64,000 nt of DNA from Bifidobacterium sp. ESL0769 (GCF_029395495.1 NZ_CP113918.1:2046001-2110000), one strand, 5' to 3'; shown: positions 37,234 to 47,734, numbered from the stretch's first letter. The notes: generated by a model from the sequence alone, not told the origin. Numbers and translations: made by a program.

Positions 37234-40200
37234 CTAGTCACGGCGGCGCCTGCGGATGAGCTGCAGGCCGAGTGCCATGACCAGGGCGGATACCATCAGG
37301 CCCATCGGCACTGCCACATCCGAGCCGGTGGTCGCCACGACCTTCGGCTTCGGCCGGGACGCGAGCCACTTCCGGCCCTCAGGCGTGGCAAGCCAAGCAT
37401 AACCCTCTGGAGTCTTCAGCCAATCCTGGCCAGCTGGCGTATTCAGCCAAGCAAGACCGGGAGTCGAAGAGACCCAGGTCTGACCCGGCTTCGTGCCGAG
37501 CCACTGGTGGCCGCCGGGGGTAGCCAGCCATGCACCGCCATTCGGGGTGTTCAGCCAGCTATGGCCTTCGGGTGTCTGGAGCCAGGCGTGACCCGGATCG
37601 CTGGAGACCCACTGATGACCCTGAGGAGTGCTGAGCCAATGCTGACCCTCTTGCGATGGCAGCCACTGGTGGCCCTCGGGCGTTTCAAGCCAGCCGGAGC
37701 TCGGCGGGGTCGTCACCACAGGGTTACTCGGGGCCGGAGGCGCAATCTTCGTCCACTGCGCCACCACGGTGACGTTGCCGGAGATTGTCGCGTTCGGGTC
37801 ATACGGCACCAGACTGCGCAGCATGCTCTCCACGAACCAGCCGTCGAAACGGTAGCCGGTACGGGTCGGCGTTGGCAGCTGGCCGAACTTGTCACCCTCG
37901 GCGACGATGCGCGGCGCGATTGCGGCACCGCCCTCGACGTCGAACGTGATGGTCAGTTGTGCCTTCCAGACCGGACGGATCGTGATGTCATGCGCAGGCA
38001 TCGTGGTCGAACCGAACGTGAACGCGTTCCAATCCGTGCCGTTGGTGGAATACTCCCAGCCGCGAGGCAGGAAGCCGGTCTTGGTGTATCCGCCGGCAGG
38101 CTCGACCAAGGTCGAACCGTAGTCGTGCCGAGACGTACCGGGCATGGCTGCCCAGATGCCGCCGTCGGCGTCGTACGTCACGTTGTATTGGTCGAGCGCG
38201 AAGGCCGGACGGATGGTGATATCCGAAGCCGGGATCGTGGTCGTGCCGAACGTGAAGGCCTGCCAGCCGCTGGACGTGGTCTTGTACTCCCAGCCGCTTT
38301 GGTGCTTGTGCGCCGGAGCGGCAAGATCTACGGTGCCGGGGGCCGAAGCAATGACGGAACCATAGTCGTGGCGCGACACCGCAGGCATCGAACCCCACGA
38401 CGTGGCGTCGCCGAGCTGGTAGCCCACGCGGTACTGGTCGAGCGCGAAGGTCGGGCGGATGATGATGTCATGCGCCGGCATCGCGGTGGAGCCGAACGAG
38501 TAGCCGGCCCAGGTCGTGCCGTTGTCTTGCGAATACTCCCACGCGGCATGATGCTTATGCGCCGGGGCGGTAAGGCCTGTGGTGGCAGGAGCCGTCGCAA
38601 TGGTGGAACCGTAGTCGTGCAGGGTCGTGCCGCCGGGCATGGAAGCCCAGGTGCCGTCGCCTTGCTGGTAGCTGACACGGTACTGGTCGAAGACCACACG
38701 CGGACGAATCGTGATGGCATGATCCGGAAGCGTCGTGGAACCGAACGTGTACCTGGCCCAGTCGCCGCTGCCGCCGGTCCTGCGGTACTCCCAGCCATCC
38801 TGGTGCTTGTGCGCCGGGAAGCTGATGCCCGCGGTGTTCGGAGCCGTAGCGATGGTCGAACCGTAGTTATGGGCGGTCGGAGTCGTCGGCATCAAGGGCC
38901 AAGTGGCTTGGCCAGCCTCGTACGACACGTTGTATTGGTCCCAGTCCCAGTGCGGACGAATCGTGATGGCATGGTCGGGAATCGTCGTGGCGGAACCGCC
39001 GGTGCCGAACTCGAACGCAACCCACGCGTCGCTGCTGCCGGTCTTGCGATACTCCCAACCGGACTGGTGCTTATGCGCCGGAGCGGTCATGCCCGTAGTA
39101 TTCGGTTCACTGGAGATCGTCGAACCATAGTCGTGCGCGACCGGAGTCGATGGCATCACAGCCCACGTGCCGCCGCCGTTCTCGTAGCTCACGTTGAACT
39201 GGTCAAAAACGATACGCGGACGAATCGTGATGTCGTGCGCAGGAAGCGTGGTGGAACCGAACGTATACCTCGCCCACGGGTCACTGCTGCCCGTCTTACG
39301 GAACTGCCAGCCGTCCTGGTGCTTATGCGCCGGGGCGGTCAGATCACCGACACCGGGAGCCGTGGAAATCGTCGAGCCATAGTCGTACGCGGTGGTGCCG
39401 AGCGGAATCGACGACCATGAAGTGGCGTCGCCGAGCTCGTAGCCCACGTTGAACTGGTCCAAGACCACATGCGGACGAATCGTGATGTCGTAGGCCGGAA
39501 GCGTGGTCGAACCGAACGTATACGTCGCCCACTCGTCGCTACTGCCCGTCTTGCGGTACTGCCAGCCGTCCTGGTGCTTGTGCGCCGGGAAGCTGATGCC
39601 CGCAGTGCTCGGAGCGTTCGGGATGACGGAACCGTAGTCATACGCGGTCGTGCTTCCAGGCACGCCGGACCACGTGGCCTCGCCGGTCTCGTAACCAACG
39701 TTGAACTGGTCGAGTACCACATGCGGACGAATCGTGATGGCATGATCCGGAATCGTCGTGGCGGAACCGCCGGTGCCGAACTTGAACGTCACCCACGGAG
39801 CGCTGCTGCCAGCCTCGCGATACTCCCAGCCATCCTGGTGCTTGTGCGCCGGGAAGCTAATGCCGGAAGTCGACGGAGCGGAAGCGATGGTCGAACCATA
39901 GTCGTGCGCGGTTGTGCCCACCGGGACACTGGACCAAGTCGCGTCGCCGGCTTCGTAACCGACATCGAACTGATCCATAACCCACTTCGGGCGGATCGTG
40001 ATGTTGTGAGCAGGAAGCGTGGTCGAACCGAACGTATACTTCGCCCAGTCGTCGCTGCTGCCCGTCTCGCGATACTCCCAACCGGACTGATGCTTGTGGC
40101 TCGGGGCCACGATACCCGCAACAGACGGAGCAGTCGGGATGGTGGAACCATAGTCATAAGCGGTAGTGCCGCTAGGCATCAGGCTCCATGTCGCGCCAGC

Positions 40201-43200
40201 ACCGGCCTCGTAGGAGACGTCGAACTGGTCGGTCACCCAATGCGGGCGAATCGTGATGTTGTGTGTCGGAATCGTCGTGGCCGAGCCGCCGGTGCCGAAC
40301 GTGAACGTGGTCCACGGGGCGCTGCTGCCGGTCTCGCGATACTCCCAGCCGTCACGATGCTTGTGGCTCGGGGCCACGATACCCGCAACAGACGGGGCGT
40401 TCGCAATGGTGGAACCGTAGTCATACGCGGTCGTACCCGTAGGCCTGCCAGGCCACGTCGCGCCGTCGCCGGACTCGTAACCCACCGCGTACTGGTCGGT
40501 CACCCAATGCGGACGAATCGTGATGTCGTGCGCCGGAAGCGTGGTCGAGCCGAATGTATACTTCGCCCATTCGTCACTGCTACCCGTCTTGCGGAACTCC
40601 CAGCCATCCTGATGCTTGTTGGCCGGGTTGGTCAGGTCGCTGGTGCCGGGGGCTGACGAAATCTTCGAACCGTAGTCGTACGGGCTCGCACCGGGGATGG
40701 AAAGCCAGCTTGCGCCGTCTCCCGTCTCGTAGGAGACTTGGTACTGGTCCCACTGCACGTGAGGCCTGATGGTGATGGCATGGTTCGGGATCGTGGTCAC
40801 GCCGAACGTGAACGTCGTCCACGGAGCGCTGCTGCCGGTCTCGCGGTATTCCCAACCATTCCAGTTCTTGTGGGCCGGAACGGTCAGGTCGCCGGTTGGC
40901 GGGGCCGAAGCGATGACGGAACCATAGTCGTGCTGCGTCGTGGTGGTCGGCACGGAAGGCCATGTCGCGTCACCGGTCTCGTAGGACACGCCGTACTTAT
41001 TGAACACCCACTTCGGACGAATCGTGATGTTGTAGTTCGGAATCGTGGTGGCCGAACCGCCGGTACCGAACGTGAAGTCGGTCCATGCGGCACTGCTGCC
41101 GGCGCGATGATATTCCCAGCCATCCTGACGCTTGTTCGCCGGGGCGACGATACCGGAGGTCGACGGTGGCGTTGGAATGGTGGAACCATAGGCGTACGGG
41201 GTCGTACCCGTTGGCATGGTGGACCATGTCGCGCCGTCACCGGCCTCATAGTTGACCCGGTACTGGTTGGCAACCCACTTCGGGCGAATCGTGATGTCCG
41301 AATCGGGCATCGTGGTGGAGCCGAACGTGTAGTCCTGCCAGCCGCCGGACGAAGCGCGGTATTGCCAGCCGTCCTGATGCATATTCGTCGGAGCGGTCAG
41401 GTCACCGGTAGGAGGCGCGGACACGATGACGGAACCGTAGTCGTGCAGGGTCGTGCCCGTAGGCATTGAGCCCCACGAGGCACCCGTACCCGCTTCATAA
41501 CCCACGCGGTACTGATCGAAGACCACATGCGGACGAATGGTGATGGCGTAGTCCGGGATCTGAGTCGAACCGAACGTGAACGTCGCCCAAGTGTCATTGC
41601 TGCCGGTCGCGCGGTACTCCCAACCGTCCTGGTGCTTATGCGCCGGGAAGCTGATGCCCGTCGTATTCGGTGCGGACGGGATGGTCGCACCGTAGTCATA
41701 CTGCGTCGGGGTCGGCGGAACGGAAGCCCATGTAGCCTCACCCTGCTCGTAAGAGACGGGGAACTTGTCAGTCACCCACTTCGGCCGGATTGTGATGTCC
41801 GAATCGGGCATCGTGGTCGAGCCGAACGTATAGTCCTGCCAGCCGCCGGACGAAGCACGGTACTCCCAGCCGTCCTGGTGCTTGTGCGCCGGAGCGACGA
41901 TACCGGAGGTCAACGGGGCCGATGCGATAACGGAACCATAGTCGTGCAGAGTCGTGCCCGTAGGCATCGTGGCCCACGAGGCACCCGTACCCGCTTCATA
42001 ACCCACGCGGTACTGGTCCCAAGCTACATGCGGACGAATCGTGATGTTGTAATCCGGAATCGTGGTGGAGCCGAACGCGAACGCGTTCCAGCTTCCACTA
42101 CCACCGGTCTCGCGATACTCCCAGCCGTTCCAGTTCTTGTGCGCCGGAACAGTCAGGTCGCCAGTAGGCGGGGCGGACGGGATCGTCGAACCGTAGTCAT
42201 GCTGCGTCGTGGACGTTGGCACGGAAGGCCATGTCGCGTCACCACTGGAATAGCTCACGGTGAACTGGTCGATGACGACGTGCGGACGAATCGTGATGGC
42301 ATGGTCCGGAATCGTGGTGGCCGAGCCGCCGGTGCCGAACTTGAACGTCGTCCACGGGGCCATACTGCCGGTCTCGCGGTACTCCCAGCCATCCTGATGA
42401 TGATGCGCCGGGAAGGTGATGCCCGTCGTGTTCGGAGCAGATGCGATGGTCGAACCATAGTCGTGGCCCACGGTCGCAGGCGTGGAAGCCCACGTCGCGT
42501 CGCCCTGCTCATAGGAGACGTTGTATTGCACCCAGATCCAATGCGGGCGGATCGTGATGTCGTAATCCGGAAGCGTGGTGGCGCCGAACGTATATGTCAC
42601 CCAGTCATCGCTGCTGCCCGTCTTGCGGTACTCCCAGCCGGACTGCTGCTTGTGCGAAGGCGCGTTCAGGTCGCCTGTGCCAGGCGCGGAACCGATGGTG
42701 GAGCCGTAATCATACGCGGTCGTGCCCGGAGGCATGGAACCCCATGTCGCGCCGGGGCCGGCCTCATACGACACATTGTGCTGGTCGGAGAGCACGCGCG
42801 GACGAATCGTGATGTTGTGGGCAGGAAGCGTGGTCGAACCGAAGGTATACTTCGTCCACGGGGCGCTGCTGCCGGTCTCGCGATACTCCCAGCCGTCGCG
42901 GTGCTTGTGCGCCGGGACCGTCAGGTCGCCGGTGCCTGGAGCGTTGGGGATAGTTGAGCCGTAGTCGTACGCGGTCGCGGTCGGCGGCACGCCCGGCCAG
43001 CTGGCGTCGCCCGTCTCGTAGGACACGTTGTACTGGTCCCACGCGAACGTCGGACGGATCAGGATGTCATGCGCCGGCACCGGAGTGGTGCCGAACGTGA
43101 ACGGATTCCAGTTCGCGCCGCCGTCCTGCGAATACTGCCAGGCGTCATGGTGCTTGTGCTGCGGAGCGGTCAGGTCCGAGGTGCCCGGAGCGGTCAGCTG

Positions 43201-46200
43201 CGAATGGTAATCGTAGCGCGTGGCCGTTGGCATGCCAGCCCACGAGGTCGCCTCGCCGCGCTGGTAGGTCACCATGTACTGGTCGAAGACCACATGCGGA
43301 CGAATCGTGATGTTGTGCGCCGGGATCGTGGTGGCGGAACCGCCCGTACCGAACGTGAATGTCGCCCACGGGTCGCTGCTGCCGGTCTCTCGGAACTCCC
43401 AGCCGTCCTGATGCTTGTGCGCCGGGAAGCTGATGCCCGTGGTGTTCGGGGCAGACGCGATGGTCGAACCATAATCGTGCGAGGTCGTACCTGTCGGCAC
43501 GCCAGACCATGTAGCCTCGCCGGCCTCGTACTTGACGTCGTAGGAATCCCACACCACGTGCGGACGAATCGTGATGGCATGATCCGGAATCGTGGTGGCC
43601 GAGCCGCCGGTGCCGAACGTGAACGTCACCCACGGGGCCATGCTGCCGGTTTCACGGAACTCCCAGCCGTCCTGACGCTTGTTTGCCGGGAAGGTGATGC
43701 CTGCGGTCGAAGGCGCGGACGCGATGGTCGAGCCATAATCATGCGCAGTCGTACCAGTCGGCACGCCGGCCCACGTGGCCTCGCCCTGCTCGTAGGAGAC
43801 GTCGAACTGGTCCATGACCCACTTCGGACGAATCGTGATGTTGTGCGCGGGAAGCGTGGTTGAACCGAAGGTATACTTCGCCCAGTCGTCGCTGCTGCCG
43901 GTCTCGCGATACTCCCAGCCGTCCTGATGCTTATGCGTCGGCCTGGTCAGGTCACCCGTGGTAGGCGCGTTGGGGATGGTCGAACCGTAATCATAGGAGG
44001 TCGTGCCCGTCGGCATGGAACCCCATGTCGCGCCGGGGCCCGCTTCATACGACACGTCGTATTGGTCGGAAAGCACGCGAGGACGGATAGTGATGGGATG
44101 GTCCGGAATCGTAGTGGCGGAGCCGCCCGTGCCGAACGTGAACTTCACCCAGCTGTCGCTGCTGCCGGTCTTGCGATACTCCCAGCCATCACGATGCTTG
44201 TGCGCCGGAATGGTCAGGTCGCCGGTTGCAGGCGGGTCGGCGATGGTCGAGCCATAGTCATACTGGGTCGCGGTCGGCGGCACGCCAGGCCAGTTGGCAT
44301 CGCCGGTCTCGTAGGAGACGGCGTACTGGTCGAAGACCCACTTCGGGCGGATCGTGATGTTGTGGTCGGGAAGCGTGGTCGAACCGAACATATACGTATC
44401 CCATTCCCCGCTGCCGCCGGTCTCGCGATACTCCCAACCGTTACGATGCTTGTGGCTCGGAGCAGTGATACCCGTGATGTTCGGCTCGTTCGGGATGACG
44501 GAGCCGTAATCGTAAGAGGTGGTGCCGGAAGGCATCAAGGCCCAGCTGCCGCCGCCGTCTTCGTAGCGCACCTGGTACTTGTCATAGACCACATGCGGGC
44601 GAATCGTGATATTGTGCGCCGGAATCGTGGTGGCTGAGCCGCCCGTGCCGAACGTGAACGTGTCCCAGCTGCCGCTGCCACCGGTCTCGCGATATTCCCA
44701 GCCGTCCTGGTGCTTGTGCGCCGGGAAGCTGATGCCCGTGGTGTTCGGGGCCGTAGCGATGGTCGAACCATAATCGTGCGAGGTCGTACCCGAAGGCACG
44801 GAACCCCACGTGGCTTCGCCGGCCTCGTACTTGACGTCATAGGAATCCCACACCACATGCGGACGGATCGTAATGGGATGATCCGGAAGGGTGGTGCTGC
44901 CGAACGTATAGGTCACCCATTCGTCGCTGCTGCCCGTCTTGTGATACTGCCAGCCATCCTGGTGCTTGTGCGCCGGGAAAGAGATGCCCGTGGTCGCAGG
45001 GGCGTTGGCGATGGTCGAACCGTAATCATACGGCGCCGCACTCGGCACAGGAGCCCACGTGGCCTCGCCTTGCTCATAGGAGACATTGAACTGGTCCATA
45101 ACCCACTTCGGGCGGATCGTGATGTTCGAGGCGGGAATCACCGTACCGGTGCCGGGGGCGCCGAACGTGAACGTGTTCCAGCCGCCGGTCGAGGCCTTAT
45201 ACTCCCAGCCGTCACGATGCTTGTGAGCCGGGGCAGTCATACCCGTCGTCGGCGGCTCCGTCGGAATCGTCGAACCATAATCGTACGCCGTCGAACCCGA
45301 AGGCATCGAAGACCACGAGGCCCCGTCGCCCGCGGCATAGCTGACATTGTATTGGTCGGTCACCCACTTCGGCCGCACCGTGATGTCATAAGCCGGCACA
45401 TGCGTCACACCAAACTTGAACTCCAACCACGGATCAGTGGAGGGAGCACCCGTCTTGCGGTACTCCCAGCCGCTCGTCACCGTATCCTGGTGCTTGTTCT
45501 CCGGAGCGTTCAAGCCGGTCAGCGAGGGCGCCGAAACCGTCTCATCCTCGCCCACCGCAACCGGCGAGCCCGGCATCGACGTCCACGTACCGCCGTTGTC
45601 GTCATAGGTCAGCTGGTGCGGAATCCCCTCCCAAACCGGCCGCACCGTGATCGGCCAGTCGGGCATGTGTGTGCTGCCGAACGTGAACGTCGCCCAGTCG
45701 TCGCTGCTGCTCGTCTTGCGATACTGCCAGCCACTGCGCTGCTTGTGCGCCGGGGCCTTCAGATGCGACAGGTTCGCCGGCTCGGAGATCGTCGCATCAT
45801 ACTCTGTGGACACCGGGCTTTGCGCAGCGCCGTCCCATGTGCCGCCGTTCGTGTCGAATGTGACATCGTAATGGGCCGGAACCCAGGAGGCGTACAACGT
45901 CACCGTGGTCGGCGTGGTGTAAACGATGTCGAAACCGTACACCGGGCCCGTCGCGCTACCTGTATGCCAGGCACCGAAAGTACATCCTGTTTTCGTCGGG
46001 TTCGCCGGGGCATGCGCCGTACCGCCCCACGGCACAGTCTGGTCCGGCACGACGCTGCCGCCCTGCGAATCGAAACGCACTGTCGGGTGGCCGGTGACAT
46101 GCGTCACCGGATCACCCGTCACCGTGCCTGCGGGAGCGTTGCCGGTCACACCGCCGGGAAGCGTGCCTGCGAAATCGAACTTGGGGCTGGTGGTACCGGA

Positions 46201-47085
46201 AGGCCAACGCACCACATGAGCAGCGGAATCATATGAGCCATTCGACGGGCTGATGTTCGACGGCGTGATGAACGTCCCGTCGATATTCCTCGCCGTCGAC
46301 ATCGTCACATACTGGCCATCATCATAAGCGGTCGCAGTCGCAACTTGGCCGGCACCGTTGAAATTCGTCAGATGGGACAGACTCCCGAACGACGAGAAAT
46401 CCGACACCTGATTACCGCTGAAATCAAGGCTTCTCAGATTAGACAGCCCGGACAACGCACTCACGAACCGCGCCACATCATCATTGGACGTATACGAGTT
46501 CGACCAACTGAGAGTATGCAAAACCGTCATGCCCGACAGGGGCGAATAATCCGACACCCGCCAATGAGAACCGGCATCGAACGATGTTGTCGCGGTCAGA
46601 TATTGCATGCCTTCGATATTCGTCACATCATTGCCGTTATTCCCTCCACCCCACATGGCGACATAGATATGGGACAAATTGTCATTCGGATCGAAAAGTG
46701 AACTAGGGGCAGGGGCTCCGTAATGCCATTTCATATAATTCCACTCGGCTGAAATCCCATTGGCAAGGCTCGTGTCAGGGAAGCACTGGGCAAATGTGGA
46801 ATATGGGGGGTAGCAACCAGACCGCAGGCCGACACCGCCACGCGGGTGCAAACCGTTTTTCACGGAGGCGTCGCCCCGACTGCCCTTCAGCAAAGACTCC
46901 TGAGACCCCAGCTGCGAAGATTCAGAAGATTGTGACTGCCCTTGCCTAGATTCGCCAGGCGACGCTGTCTGACTTTGCTTGGCTGAAGAAGATTGTGACT
47001 GTGATTGCGTCTGCCGGGAGGCCTGCCCGCTCTCGGGCTCGACCGCCGTCGCCGTGCCGGGCAGCACCATCGCCACACCCGCCAC
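37234..47085 (-). CDS. Giant internalin-like surface protein, out of frame with its start (phase OFF)
   Basis: Open frame of 3283 residues. Its first possible start in frame is a GTG at 47085 with no ribosome binding site, which falls inside a signal peptide. The real start is almost surely ATG 47177, separated by a G10 tract at 47111-47120 that breaks the frame; one added G gives a 3314-aa precursor. Domains: signal peptide core (VAGVAMVLPGTATA); Gln/Ser linker; LRR-like segment (LSNLRSLDFSGNQVSDF, about 210-240); one classic Listeria-Bacteroides repeat (about 330-400); about 31 tandem copies of an ~85-residue variant (core ITIRPxW...YDYGS...HKHQDGWEYR); about 12 WLxTPxGHx nonapeptides; VATTG, hydrophobic helix and RRRRRD. 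Probably a wall-anchored adhesin. Confidence 0.88.
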   Translation of the reverse strand: MAGVAMVLPGTATAVEPESGQASRQTQSQSQSSSAKQSQTASPGESRQGQSQSSESSQLGSQESLLKGSRGDASVKNGLHPRGGVGLRSGCYPPYSTFAQCFPDTSLANGISAEWNYMKWHYGAPAPSSLFDPNDNLSHIYVAMWGGGNNGNDVTNIEGMQYLTATTSFDAGSHWRVSDYSPLSGMTVLHTLSWSNSYTSNDDVARFVSALSGLSNLRSLDFSGNQVSDFSSFGSLSHLTNFNGAGQVATATAYDDGQYVTMSTARNIDGTFITPSNISPSNGSYDSAAHVVRWPSGTTSPKFDFAGTLPGGVTGNAPAGTVTGDPVTHVTGHPTVRFDSQGGSVVPDQTVPWGGTAHAPANPTKTGCTFGAWHTGSATGPVYGFDIVYTTPTTVTLYASWVPAHYDVTFDTNGGTWDGAAQSPVSTEYDATISEPANLSHLKAPAHKQRSGWQYRKTSSSDDWATFTFGSTHMPDWPITVRPVWEGIPHQLTYDDNGGTWTSMPGSPVAVGEDETVSAPSLTGLNAPENKHQDTVTSGWEYRKTGAPSTDPWLEFKFGVTHVPAYDITVRPKWVTDQYNVSYAAGDGASWSSMPSGSTAYDYGSTIPTEPPTTGMTAPAHKHRDGWEYKASTGGWNTFTFGAPGTGTVIPASNITIRPKWVMDQFNVSYEQGEATWAPVPSAAPYDYGSTIANAPATTGISFPAHKHQDGWQYHKTGSSDEWVTYTFGSTTLPDHPITIRPHVVWDSYDVKYEAGEATWGSVPSGTTSHDYGSTIATAPNTTGISFPAHKHQDGWEYRETGGSGSWDTFTFGTGGSATTIPAHNITIRPHVVYDKYQVRYEDGGGSWALMPSGTTSYDYGSVIPNEPNITGITAPSHKHRNGWEYRETGGSGEWDTYMFGSTTLPDHNITIRPKWVFDQYAVSYETGDANWPGVPPTATQYDYGSTIADPPATGDLTIPAHKHRDGWEYRKTGSSDSWVKFTFGTGGSATTIPDHPITIRPRVLSDQYDVSYEAGPGATWGSMPTGTTSYDYGSTIPNAPTTGDLTRPTHKHQDGWEYRETGSSDDWAKYTFGSTTLPAHNITIRPKWVMDQFDVSYEQGEATWAGVPTGTTAHDYGSTIASAPSTAGITFPANKRQDGWEFRETGSMAPWVTFTFGTGGSATTIPDHAITIRPHVVWDSYDVKYEAGEATWSGVPTGTTSHDYGSTIASAPNTTGISFPAHKHQDGWEFRETGSSDPWATFTFGTGGSATTIPAHNITIRPHVVFDQYMVTYQRGEATSWAGMPTATRYDYHSQLTAPGTSDLTAPQHKHHDAWQYSQDGGANWNPFTFGTTPVPAHDILIRPTFAWDQYNVSYETGDASWPGVPPTATAYDYGSTIPNAPGTGDLTVPAHKHRDGWEYRETGSSAPWTKYTFGSTTLPAHNITIRPRVLSDQHNVSYEAGPGATWGSMPPGTTAYDYGSTIGSAPGTGDLNAPSHKQQSGWEYRKTGSSDDWVTYTFGATTLPDYDITIRPHWIWVQYNVSYEQGDATWASTPATVGHDYGSTIASAPNTTGITFPAHHHQDGWEYRETGSMAPWTTFKFGTGGSATTIPDHAITIRPHVVIDQFTVSYSSGDATWPSVPTSTTQHDYGSTIPSAPPTGDLTVPAHKNWNGWEYRETGGSGSWNAFAFGSTTIPDYNITIRPHVAWDQYRVGYEAGTGASWATMPTGTTLHDYGSVIASAPLTSGIVAPAHKHQDGWEYRASSGGWQDYTFGSTTMPDSDITIRPKWVTDKFPVSYEQGEATWASVPPTPTQYDYGATIPSAPNTTGISFPAHKHQDGWEYRATGSNDTWATFTFGSTQIPDYAITIRPHVVFDQYRVGYEAGTGASWGSMPTGTTLHDYGSVIVSAPPTGDLTAPTNMHQDGWQYRASSGGWQDYTFGSTTMPDSDITIRPKWVANQYRVNYEAGDGATWSTMPTGTTPYAYGSTIPTPPSTSGIVAPANKRQDGWEYHRAGSSAAWTDFTFGTGGSATTIPNYNITIRPKWVFNKYGVSYETGDATWPSVPTTTTQHDYGSVIASAPPTGDLTVPAHKNWNGWEYRETGSSAPWTTFTFGVTTIPNHAITIRPHVQWDQYQVSYETGDGASWLSIPGASPYDYGSKISSAPGTSDLTNPANKHQDGWEFRKTGSSDEWAKYTFGSTTLPAHDITIRPHWVTDQYAVGYESGDGATWPGRPTGTTAYDYGSTIANAPSVAGIVAPSHKHRDGWEYRETGSSAPWTTFTFGTGGSATTIPTHNITIRPHWVTDQFDVSYEAGAGATWSLMPSGTTAYDYGSTIPTAPSVAGIVAPSHKHQSGWEYRETGSSDDWAKYTFGSTTLPAHNITIRPKWVMDQFDVGYEAGDATWSSVPVGTTAHDYGSTIASAPSTSGISFPAHKHQDGWEYREAGSSAPWVTFKFGTGGSATTIPDHAITIRPHVVLDQFNVGYETGEATWSGVPGSTTAYDYGSVIPNAPSTAGISFPAHKHQDGWQYRKTGSSDEWATYTFGSTTLPAYDITIRPHVVLDQFNVGYELGDATSWSSIPLGTTAYDYGSTISTAPGVGDLTAPAHKHQDGWQFRKTGSSDPWARYTFGSTTLPAHDITIRPRIVFDQFNVSYENGGGTWAVMPSTPVAHDYGSTISSEPNTTGMTAPAHKHQSGWEYRKTGSSDAWVAFEFGTGGSATTIPDHAITIRPHWDWDQYNVSYEAGQATWPLMPTTPTAHNYGSTIATAPNTAGISFPAHKHQDGWEYRRTGGSGDWARYTFGSTTLPDHAITIRPRVVFDQYRVSYQQGDGTWASMPGGTTLHDYGSTIATAPATTGLTAPAHKHHAAWEYSQDNGTTWAGYSFGSTAMPAHDIIIRPTFALDQYRVGYQLGDATSWGSMPAVSRHDYGSVIASAPGTVDLAAPAHKHQSGWEYKTTSSGWQAFTFGTTTIPASDITIRPAFALDQYNVTYDADGGIWAAMPGTSRHDYGSTLVEPAGGYTKTGFLPRGWEYSTNGTDWNAFTFGSTTMPAHDITIRPVWKAQLTITFDVEGGAAIAPRIVAEGDKFGQLPTPTRTGYRFDGWFVESMLRSLVPYDPNATISGNVTVVAQWTKIAPPAPSNPVVTTPPSSGWLETPEGHQWLPSQEGQHWLSTPQGHQWVSSDPGHAWLQTPEGHSWLNTPNGGAWLATPGGHQWLGTKPGQTWVSSTPGLAWLNTPAGQDWLKTPEGYAWLATPEGRKWLASRPKPKVVATTGSDVAVPMGLMVSALVMALGLQLIRRRRRD

Positions 47086-47110
47086 AAGGCAAACTAGAGC
47101 CCTAAACGCA

Positions 47111-47120
47111 CCCCCCCCCC
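47111..47120 (-). repeat. Poly-G tract (G10), slipped-strand phase switch
   Basis: Ten C on the plus strand, ten G on the coding strand, at codon 20 after ATG 47177. At 10 G translation stops after 27 codons; 11 or 8 G join the start to the large frame. It is the longest G/C homopolymer I found in the window. Confidence 0.9.
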
Positions 47121-47171
47121 GCGATGCGAGGCAAAGTCACGCAAGCCGCGCAACCACTCTGTAAAACGAGA

Positions 47172-47190
47172 CATCATCCTTCTTCTCCCT
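47172..47190 (-). promoter_or_regulatory. Ribosome binding site and start of the giant gene
   Basis: AGGGAGAAGAAGG followed by ATG ATG (47177 and 47174). The encoded leader begins MMSRFTEWLRGLRDFASHR, a basic n-region. After frame restoration it runs into a hydrophobic core and an ATA cleavage site. Confidence 0.85.
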
Positions 47191-47734
47191 GTATCAATAG
47201 GAACACCCGCACCTCAAACCACCCCAGTGCGGAACTACACTTCAGACACGCAAAACTGTAACACGAGTCGGACACGAGCACCGCATTTCTGCCTAATTAA
47301 CGAAACACAATCACTTCTTTCAAACGTTTAATACGACTCTCACAATTTTAATATTCAGACAATAATCATTGATTTGCAAAACAACGGCAACACTGTTTCA
47401 CAGATTGTCTATTCCACACCGAACGCTTTGTACTGCAACACTTCGGCCACCCACGCCGTATCTGCCCACTCACCGCCCCACCATCCGACTGTCTCCCGCC
47501 AACCTATCTATGTATAACGTTTTAAGAAAATTCCCAAAATTTTTTCAAAAATTTCCCCGACAAAATAATTAGACACGCCGAACACCTAAAAACATCGAGC
47601 TATGAAAAACCTGTTTTACAGGGCCAGGGTTCACCATATAGGACAGAGATAACGACCTGTATGACCATGCGGGCTCCCGGGCTGGCGGTAGACTCGAATG
47701 CAATACGCGATGCGGCGGGACGAAGGAGGCGGCG
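47191..47734. other. AT-rich intergenic region
   Basis: About 540 bp between the divergent giant gene and the DUF3800-like gene. No credible gene and no clear promoter consensus recognised. GC falls well below the flanks, as at the start of the accessory island. Confidence 0.55.

Noticed and set aside
38000..46000. CRISPR-like or satellite DNA in the 38-46 kb region
   Set aside because: The ~250-bp periodicity is in frame and encodes a conserved protein repeat.
37204..46701. Several long plus-strand open frames (200-740 codons) opposite the giant surface gene
   Set aside because: They are antisense shadows created by the repeated GC-rich units; translations are Arg/Gly-rich, repetitive, and lack domains or ribosome binding sites.
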